Positions 7,801 through 12,332 of a DNA stretch of 12,332 nt are shown piece by piece; the stretch's first letter is position 1; each line of letters opens with the position of its first letter. The stretch spans positions 1 to 12,332 of the forward strand of contig JAURKN010000252.1 in NCBI GenBank assembly GCA_030831725.1, in the 5' to 3' direction. A program made the position numbers and the translations under genes. This DNA is from Ferruginibacter sp. (GTDB lineage: Bacteria; Bacteroidota; Bacteroidia; Chitinophagales; Chitinophagaceae). Under the pieces are notes generated by a model. That model was not told the origin of the DNA and did not search any database. It worked only from the letters and a program-made list of their open reading frames with translations.

Positions 7801-9564
7801 TTGAGAAAATCAATCACATATTTGTTGTTTCTGTTATTGCCGTTGTGCAGTAATGCACAATATTATCTCAGAGGAGAAGTCAAGGATAACAAGAACAAAC
7901 CACTCCCTTACGCTAAGATTTTTCTACATTCTCTAAGGATGAACTACTATTCAGGAGCAGGTTCAGCCACTTTTGGCATAAACTCCCGGCTGCAATACGA
8001 TTCTCTTACAATCAGTCTTGAAGGGTATGAAACCAAAACCATCAGGGTAAAGACAGACCAATGGCAAACCATTTTGTTGAAACCTACCATTGATGCGGTT
8101 AGCAAGTCACGGACAAAGCTCATTTCCTACACCAAAGACCATAGTCATCTCTCTTTCAAAAATTGGTATGCCGGTGACGAAACCTATTTCCAATTGGTCG
8201 AAAATGTTGTGGTTGATGCCAAGTCGTCTCCACACACAGGCTATTCATTGAATGTAAACAAGGCAGCTTATAGCAATGTGAGGCGGTTCATAAACATGGG
8301 TAGCGAGGCTCCGGTTGATGCTGTCAGAACAGAAGAACTGATCAATTATTTTAATCTTGATTATCAGGCTCCGGGACATGATAGTATTTTCAGAATCAAC
8401 ACCAAGCTCACATCATGCCCATGGAATGAAAAAAATGATCTTTTATTTATCAATGTCAGTGCAAAGCAACTCGATTTGAATAATGTACCACCTGGAAATT
8501 TTGTTTTTTTGATTGATGTTTCCGGAAGTATGGATATGCCGAACAGGTTGCCATTATTGAAAGCAGCCTTCCAGCTTTTTGTAAAAAATTTACGTCCTGT
8601 TGATACTGTGTCCATCGTAACGTATGGCGGATTTATTCAAGTTTGGCTTGATCCCACTTCGGGAGGGGAGAAGGAGAAAATTTTGAAGTCGATTGAGTCT
8701 TTGGAGGCGGCAGGAGATACGCCAGGCGCTTCGGCCATCAAGATTGCGTATCAGTTGGCTAGAAAAAGGTTTATCAAAGGTGGAAACAACAGGGTTATTT
8801 TAGCAACGGATGGCGATTTTAATGTGGGTGAAACTTCGGAGAAGGCTTTGGATGAGTTGATTACCAAACAAAGACAATCCGGTGTGTATCTGACTTGTCT
8901 TGGTGTGGGTATGGGAAACCTCAAGGACTCGAAGCTGCAGACGCTAGCCAAGAACGGCAATGGCAATTATGCATATCTCGACGAAATACAGGAGGCGGAA
9001 CGTGTGCTTGTGAAGGAATTGACACAAACTTTTTATACCGTCGCTGATGATGCCTTCATGAGCATTCACATGAATCCGGATATGGTAAAATCGTATCGTC
9101 TGATTGGCTTTGATAATAAAAAAGAAGCTTTATCAGACAGTACAAACTTATTGGAAGGGGGAGAGATTGGAAGTGGTGCAGGTGTGATGGCCATCCTTGA
9201 AATCACTGCAACAGAAAAAATGCAGCAGCAGAAAAAGTCTTCACAGAACATCAATCTGGCCAATCTGGAGTTGAAATATACCCAGTATCAGGATAGCATT
9301 TCCAATTTGATTCCATATAAGATTCAAATCCCTTATCAATCATTTGATAGTATAGAAAATGCATACAAACTCGCATCTGCGGTTTCGATGTTTGGTCAAA
9401 AAATCAGAAACAGCAACTATGCGCCCGGATTGTCATGGAATACCATTAAAAAACTAGTCAAATCAAGCATAGATCCCAACATTTATATTCAGAAAGAATT
9501 TCTGGTGCTGGTTGAGAAATCCGCTAAGATTTATGGCCGAAGAAAAAAGGAAAGTAATCGTTGA
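7801..9564 (+). CDS. exported YfbK-type von Willebrand factor A / DUF3520 protein
   Basis: The product has 587 residues from TTG 7801. That start gives an ideal signal peptide (M-R-K-S, hydrophobic core, cleavage after CSNA before Q20). ATG 7762 would put 13 unlikely residues in front and overlaps a candidate promoter. After cleavage comes a carboxypeptidase-regulatory-like beta domain ('LRGEVKDNKNKPLPYAKIFL', ~23-95). A vWF-associated N-terminal domain follows ('SLNVNKAAYSNVRRFINMG' to 'NYFNLDY', ~149-188), then a VWA domain (~234-410) with the MIDAS metal motif DVSGS (239-243) and 'LATDGDFNVGE' (334-344). A DUF3520-like C-terminal part ('NPDMVKSYRLIGFDN', 'GGEIGSGAGV', 'KLASAVSMFGQKIRNS') completes it. 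This order matches E. coli YfbK and its many Bacteroidota relatives, whose role is unknown. VWA domains usually mediate metal-dependent protein binding. No T9SS sorting domain is visible, so a periplasmic or outer-membrane location is inferred. Confidence 0.85.
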   Translation: MRKSITYLLFLLLPLCSNAQYYLRGEVKDNKNKPLPYAKIFLHSLRMNYYSGAGSATFGINSRLQYDSLTISLEGYETKTIRVKTDQWQTILLKPTIDAVSKSRTKLISYTKDHSHLSFKNWYAGDETYFQLVENVVVDAKSSPHTGYSLNVNKAAYSNVRRFINMGSEAPVDAVRTEELINYFNLDYQAPGHDSIFRINTKLTSCPWNEKNDLLFINVSAKQLDLNNVPPGNFVFLIDVSGSMDMPNRLPLLKAAFQLFVKNLRPVDTVSIVTYGGFIQVWLDPTSGGEKEKILKSIESLEAAGDTPGASAIKIAYQLARKRFIKGGNNRVILATDGDFNVGETSEKALDELITKQRQSGVYLTCLGVGMGNLKDSKLQTLAKNGNGNYAYLDEIQEAERVLVKELTQTFYTVADDAFMSIHMNPDMVKSYRLIGFDNKKEALSDSTNLLEGGEIGSGAGVMAILEITATEKMQQQKKSSQNINLANLELKYTQYQDSISNLIPYKIQIPYQSFDSIENAYKLASAVSMFGQKIRNSNYAPGLSWNTIKKLVKSSIDPNIYIQKEFLVLVEKSAKIYGRRKKESNR

Positions 9565-9577
9565 AAAATCGATCAAC
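9560..9577. terminator. weak stem-loop between convergent stop codons
   Basis: GTTGA (9560-9564) and TCAAC (9573-9577) form a 5-bp inverted repeat around an 8-base loop. It spans the stop codons of the VWA gene (+) and dnaJ (-), which are only 8 bases apart. The stem is short and AT-rich, with no long T-run on either side. It could help end transcription from both sides but may be chance. Confidence 0.25.
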
Positions 9578-10739
9578 TGAATATCTCCCTTACTTTGTCG
9601 AAGAATGATTTTTCATTCTTTTCAGGCTTAGGTTCAAAATTGGAAGACTGAGATAATTTTTCCAACATGGCTTTCTCTTCGCTGCTGATGTTTTGAGGTG
9701 TCCAGATGTTCACATGAATCAATTGGTCTCCTTTCTCGTAGCTGTTCACATGAGGGAAACCTTTTCCTTTCAATCTGAATATTTTTCCGCTTTGTGTTCC
9801 TGCAGGTATTTTGATTTTGGCTCTGCCATCTATGGTAGGAACTTCTACTTGTGTTCCAAAAACAGCATCAGGGAATGAGATGTATAAATCGTAAGCCACA
9901 TTAAGTCCATCGCGATGAAGTTGAGGATGTGATTCTTCCTCTATGGCCACGATAAGGTCTCCGGCACTTCCTCCACGTTCACCGATATTTCCTTTTCCGT
10001 TCAAACTGAGCTGCATTCCTTCCTGAACACCCGCTGGGATTTCAATGTTGACTGTTTCCTCTCCGTATACTCTTCCTTCGCCCTTGCAAGAACCACATTT
10101 GGAAGTAATGGTCGTACCTTCTCCATTGCAAGTCGGACAGGTGGTGACCGTTTGCATCTGACCTAAAAACGTATTTTGAACTCTACGAACCTGACCTGAA
10201 CCATTACATCCTCCACAGGTTTGGACACTGTTTTTGTCTTTGGCTCCACTTCCCTGGCAAGTGCCGCATTTCACATACTTTTTTAGTTTGATGGTTTTGC
10301 CCGCACCTTTTGCCATTTCTTCAAAATTCAGCTTGATCTTGACCCTAAGGTTTGATCCTCGGCTTCCGCCCCCTCTGCTTCGACCACCACCGCCACCGCG
10401 GTTTCCAAAGAAACTTCCAAATCCCTCTTCTCCGAAAATATCACCGAACTGACTGAATATATCGTCCATGTTCATGCCACCACCCTGGAATCCACCGCCG
10501 CTTCGACCCGCACCAAATGCCTGATGACCGAAACGATCATATTGTGCCCTTTTGTCGGTATCATTCAAGACTTCATATGCTTCAGCAGCCTCCTTGAATT
10601 TCTCCTCCGCCGCTTTGTCACCGGGATTGCGATCAGGGTGAAATTGCATGGCAACCTTGCGATATGCCTTCTTGATCTCATCGGCAGTAGAGGATTTTGA
10701 GACGCCAAGGACTTCGTAATAATCTCTTTTATTCGACAT
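9573..10739 (-). CDS. dnaJ: molecular chaperone DnaJ (Hsp40)
   Basis: This complete 388-residue class A DnaJ is the co-chaperone that delivers unfolded proteins to DnaK and stimulates its ATPase. The J-domain (residues ~5-70) contains the essential HPD at 34-36 ('MQFHPDRNPG'). A Gly/Phe-rich linker follows (~72-128), very glycine-rich at the end. The zinc-binding region has all four CxxCxGxG repeats: CGTCQGSG (158), CGGCNGSG (175), CPTCNGEG (201) and CGSCKGEG (215). The substrate-binding C-terminal domains run to ~350 ('IPAGVQEGMQL', 'GDLIVAI', 'IPAGTQSGKIFRLKGKG'). The gene lies 33 bases downstream of grpE, so the two are probably co-transcribed. dnaK is not in the window. Start ATG 10739 gives the standard N-terminus. 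Confidence 0.97.
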   Translation of the reverse strand: MSNKRDYYEVLGVSKSSTADEIKKAYRKVAMQFHPDRNPGDKAAEEKFKEAAEAYEVLNDTDKRAQYDRFGHQAFGAGRSGGGFQGGGMNMDDIFSQFGDIFGEEGFGSFFGNRGGGGGRSRGGGSRGSNLRVKIKLNFEEMAKGAGKTIKLKKYVKCGTCQGSGAKDKNSVQTCGGCNGSGQVRRVQNTFLGQMQTVTTCPTCNGEGTTITSKCGSCKGEGRVYGEETVNIEIPAGVQEGMQLSLNGKGNIGERGGSAGDLIVAIEEESHPQLHRDGLNVAYDLYISFPDAVFGTQVEVPTIDGRAKIKIPAGTQSGKIFRLKGKGFPHVNSYEKGDQLIHVNIWTPQNISSEEKAMLEKLSQSSNFEPKPEKNEKSFFDKVREIFS

Positions 10740-10772
10740 GTTGGAATGAGTATGTAATTCAGTTTAAATTTT

Positions 10773-11312
10773 TTATTTCCCTACCACCACTTTAGCGAAA
10801 CGGATCAGTTTGTCATTCAAATAGTATCCCTTTTCAAGCTCGTCTATCACTTTTCCTTTCAGTTCGTCAGAAACCGGAATTTCAGAAATCGCCTCATGCT
10901 TCTCCACATCGAAGTCGGAATGTATGCTCTCCATGGCTTTGAGTCCCTTCTGCTGAAGAATGTTTCTCAGCTTTCCGAAAACAAGCAAGGTTCCTTCATG
11001 TTGACTTTTCACATCTTCCGCTTTGATTTGCTTTTCAGCACGGTCGCAATCATCCAATACCTCTAAAAGAGAGACTATTACATCTTTACCTGCGGTTTGC
11101 ATCCACTCCAATTTGTCTTTTGATACCCTACGTCTGAAGTTATCAAACTCCGCCATCAAATAAAGGTATTTGTCATTTTGCTCTTTCAAGTCTTTTTTCA
11201 GTTTTTCAGTTTCATCTTGTTCTTCAACAGCAGGGGCATTTTCGTTCATTGGCTCGCTTTCGTTGATAACGGCTTCTTTTTCCATTTCTGTTTCTTGATG
11301 ATTTGTTTCCAT
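10773..11312 (-). CDS. grpE: nucleotide exchange factor GrpE
   Basis: This 179-residue GrpE is the dimeric factor that releases ADP from DnaK. The acidic, low-complexity N-terminus (residues 1-35, many Glu) leads into the long coiled-coil helix ('LKKDLKEQNDKYLYLMAEFDNFRRR', read as heptads, ~38-62). The signature 'AEFDNFRRRVSKDK' (54-67) follows, then the four-helix region and the beta-domain ending in 'IDELEKGYYLNDKLIRFAKVVVGK' (156-179), which contacts DnaK. ATG 11312 is used; ATG at residue 10 is an alternative that cannot be excluded, because the N-terminus is poorly conserved. It is the first gene of a grpE-dnaJ pair, preceded by about 100 bases that hold a possible promoter and inverted repeats. 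Confidence 0.95.
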   Translation of the reverse strand: METNHQETEMEKEAVINESEPMNENAPAVEEQDETEKLKKDLKEQNDKYLYLMAEFDNFRRRVSKDKLEWMQTAGKDVIVSLLEVLDDCDRAEKQIKAEDVKSQHEGTLLVFGKLRNILQQKGLKAMESIHSDFDVEKHEAISEIPVSDELKGKVIDELEKGYYLNDKLIRFAKVVVGK

Positions 11313-11334
11313 ATGCTATATTCTTTTCAGCATG

Positions 11335-11342
11335 CAAATGTC
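11335..11342 (-). promoter_or_regulatory. grpE: candidate promoter -7 box of the grpE-dnaJ operon
   Basis: On the minus strand the leader reads GACATTTG here, seven of eight matches to the Bacteroidota -7 consensus TAnnTTTG. A TTTC, three of four bases of the -33 TTTG, lies 18 bases upstream (11361-11364). Transcription would begin roughly 15-20 bases before the grpE ATG. The half-site of an inverted repeat overlaps it, so a regulator bound there could block this promoter (inference). Confidence 0.4.
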
Positions 11343-11380
11343 AAACATTTTGCCAATGTAGAAAAGCGGTCATTTTGACA
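11339..11380. repeat. inverted repeat TGTCAAA-N28-TTTGACA in the grpE leader
   Basis: TGTCAAA at 11339-11345 and its exact reverse complement TTTGACA at 11374-11380 flank 28 bases in the only gap upstream of grpE. The outer arm also lies in a local imperfect palindrome GTCATTTTGAC (11369-11379). On the minus strand the motif TGnCAAAATG occurs twice in direct orientation. It does not resemble the CIRCE element of HrcA. It may be an operator for heat-shock control or a chance feature of AT-rich DNA. Confidence 0.35.
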
Positions 11381-11413
11381 CAAAAAAAGAGGGGAATGGT
11401 TCAATAAGTCGGA

Positions 11414-11764
11414 TTACTTGACAATCTGGAATTTACCTGACTCCAGTACGTATCCTTTTCTGTTTCGGATCTGATAGATATAGATTCCTCTGAAATAACG
11501 CTGTAGGTCGATAGAGGTATGGCTGTTGAAGTTTTTAATCTCATGGATTTTTCTTCCCATGAAATTGAAGATGTGAAGGGAATGTCCACTTTCGTTGACT
11601 CTAATTGGGTCGAAATTGATGAAATTCGAAGCTGGGTTGGGATAAAACTGTGCCCATTTGCCTGAAGATGGCAATTCAGTATTCATCCTTGCTTGTCCGA
11701 ATACGAGACAAGATGCAAAAACGAAGAAGACAGATATGATGAACTTGAGTTTCAATGGGAACAT
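11414..11764 (-). CDS. minimal T9SS protein: signal peptide plus type A C-terminal sorting domain
   Basis: The product has only 116 residues. A signal peptide (hydrophobic 'FIISVFFVFASCLVFG', cleavage before Q24) is followed by a ~15-residue linker and then a full type A T9SS sorting domain (~39-116). The domain opens with 'FYPNPASNFINF' (40-51), continues 'LHIFNFMGRKIHEI' (63-76) and ends with 'FRGIYIYQIRNRKGYVLESGKFQIVK'-like strands (91-116), including the terminal basic segment. Such domains target cargo across the outer membrane and are usually removed, often with anchoring to a glycolipid. Here almost no passenger remains, so the gene may be a truncated cargo remnant, a small secreted peptide carrier, or a free-standing structural domain. 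The frame is intact. ATG 11764 is used; TTG 11755 would also leave a good signal peptide. A stem-loop lies 12 bases upstream. Confidence 0.8.
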   Translation of the reverse strand: MFPLKLKFIISVFFVFASCLVFGQARMNTELPSSGKWAQFYPNPASNFINFDPIRVNESGHSLHIFNFMGRKIHEIKNFNSHTSIDLQRYFRGIYIYQIRNRKGYVLESGKFQIVK

Positions 11765-11776
11765 TATATAAATAAA

Positions 11777-11796
11777 GATAGCCCTTTCGGGCTATC
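11777..11796 (-). terminator. perfect 8-bp stem-loop, likely terminator of the peroxiredoxin gene
   Basis: GATAGCCC (11777-11784) pairs exactly with GGGCTATC (11789-11796). Read on the minus strand the loop is GAAA, a stable tetraloop, and the stem is followed by TTTATTTATAT, a U-rich tail. That orientation fits an intrinsic terminator 36 bases after the peroxiredoxin stop codon. The stem ends only 12 bases before the ATG of the small sorting-domain protein, so it could instead, or also, regulate that gene. Confidence 0.65.
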
Positions 11797-11832
11797 CTTC
11801 CAAAAAAATATATAGGGCTTCCCAGCGCTTTA

Positions 11833-12309
11833 TTAGGATAAACGGGCCAATGTTTCCTGAATGGCTTCGAAATTGGGTACCTCTCCGGCATTATCCAACA
11901 CCTCGGCATATTGAATGTTGCCTTCTTTGTCGATGATGAATGCAGATCTTTTGCTGACTCCTTTCATACCCATACCGGTAAATGAGTCATAAATACATCC
12001 GTAAGCTGTGGAGGCTTCTTTATTGAAATCACTTAACAGGGTGAAATTTAGGTTCTGTTCCTCTTTGAACTTAGCCAGGGTGAAAACGGAGTCTACAGAT
12101 ATTCCCAAAACTTCCGTGTTGCTGTTTTGATATTTTGCGATATCATCACGTACAGCACAGAGTTCTTTGGTACATACGCCTGTGAATGATTGTGGAAAGA
12201 ACAATAGCAGCACGTTTTTCTTGCCTTCGAAATCCTGGATATTTATCTGTTCGTTCATCGAAGCGTACAGATTGAAGAGTGGGGCCTTTTGGCCGATGGT
12301 TAACGACAT
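11833..12309 (-). CDS. peroxiredoxin (AhpE/Bcp-like, thioredoxin fold)
   Basis: This complete 158-residue thiol peroxidase reduces H2O2 and organic hydroperoxides in the cytoplasm. The active-site signature PxxxTxxC is present as 'PQSFTGVC' (39-46), giving peroxidatic C46 with P39 and T43. R121 in 'VSKRSAFIID' fits the catalytic arginine. The fold is read from 'IGQKAPLFNLYA' (5-16), 'KKNVLLLFFP' (30-39), 'VLGISVDSVFTLAKF' (67-81) and 'IQYAEVLDNAGEVPNF' (132-147). C51 and C105 are candidate resolving cysteines, so the 1-Cys versus 2-Cys mechanism is unsettled. The length and 'FTGVCTKELCAVRD' fit AhpE-like members common in Bacteroidota. ATG 12309 is the natural start. The 23 bases upstream inside the window are AT-rich, and its promoter probably lies mostly outside. 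Confidence 0.93.
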   Translation of the reverse strand: MSLTIGQKAPLFNLYASMNEQINIQDFEGKKNVLLLFFPQSFTGVCTKELCAVRDDIAKYQNSNTEVLGISVDSVFTLAKFKEEQNLNFTLLSDFNKEASTAYGCIYDSFTGMGMKGVSKRSAFIIDKEGNIQYAEVLDNAGEVPNFEAIQETLARLS

Positions 12310-12332
12310 ATGAAATATTATTTTGCAAATAA

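Noticed and set aside
10234..10452. Proline-rich open frame on the plus strand
   Set aside because: It is the antisense shadow of the glycine-rich linker and zinc region of dnaJ; the proline runs mirror glycine codons.
11313..11413. CIRCE (HrcA) operator upstream of grpE
   Set aside because: The sequence TTAGCACTC-N9-GAGTGCTAA or a close variant is absent; the repeat present is TGTCAAA/TTTGACA with a 28-base spacer.
1..12332. CRISPR arrays, tRNA or rRNA genes, insertion sequences
   Set aside because: No regular direct repeats with spacers, no cloverleaf or rRNA-like segments, and no transposase motifs or terminal inverted repeats were seen on either strand.

Overview
The window looks like an ordinary chromosomal stretch of a Bacteroidota bacterium, probably Saprospiria/Chitinophagia-like. 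The evidence is type IX secretion (T9SS) features: a type B cargo C-terminus, a PorP/SprF-family partner and a type A sorting domain on a tiny protein. Most signal peptides end in '-AQ' or '-FGQ'. Shine-Dalgarno sequences are mostly absent, and base composition looks moderate (not computed). The genus cannot be named from the sequence alone. I see no mobile element, CRISPR array, tRNA or rRNA, and no gap over about 100 bases.

Left part (1-3865, + strand): the 3' portion of a large surface/secreted protein (beta-propeller-like repeats, four PKD domains, gliding-motility/T9SS type B sorting domain), a PorP/SprF-family outer-membrane protein starting 2 bases later, and a small predicted outer-membrane beta-barrel protein. 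Cargo next to a PorP/SprF partner is the classic arrangement for type B T9SS substrates.

Middle part (3918-7743, + strand): four tightly packed genes encoding a sodium:solute symporter, a SAM-dependent O-methyltransferase (overlapping the symporter by 23 bases), an exported GH73 glucosaminidase with three LysM modules, and hypoxanthine phosphoribosyltransferase. They look co-transcribed but are functionally mixed (transport, methylation, wall hydrolysis, purine salvage). A YfbK-type exported VWA/DUF3520 protein follows (7801-9564), probably from its own promoter. Three consecutive genes here appear to use non-ATG starts (GTG, TTG, TTG).

Right part (9573-12309, - strand): dnaJ and grpE form a chaperone operon whose leader holds a candidate promoter and inverted repeats. 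Upstream of it lie a 116-residue protein that is essentially a signal peptide plus a T9SS type A sorting domain, and an AhpE/Bcp-like peroxiredoxin. A perfect 8-bp stem-loop lies between those two genes, 12 bases before the small protein's start. The VWA gene and dnaJ converge with 8 bases between stop codons.

No clearly new system is visible. The items most worth a second look are the nearly passenger-less T9SS protein, the stem-loop at its start, the grpE leader repeats and the small barrel gene beside the cargo/PorP pair.
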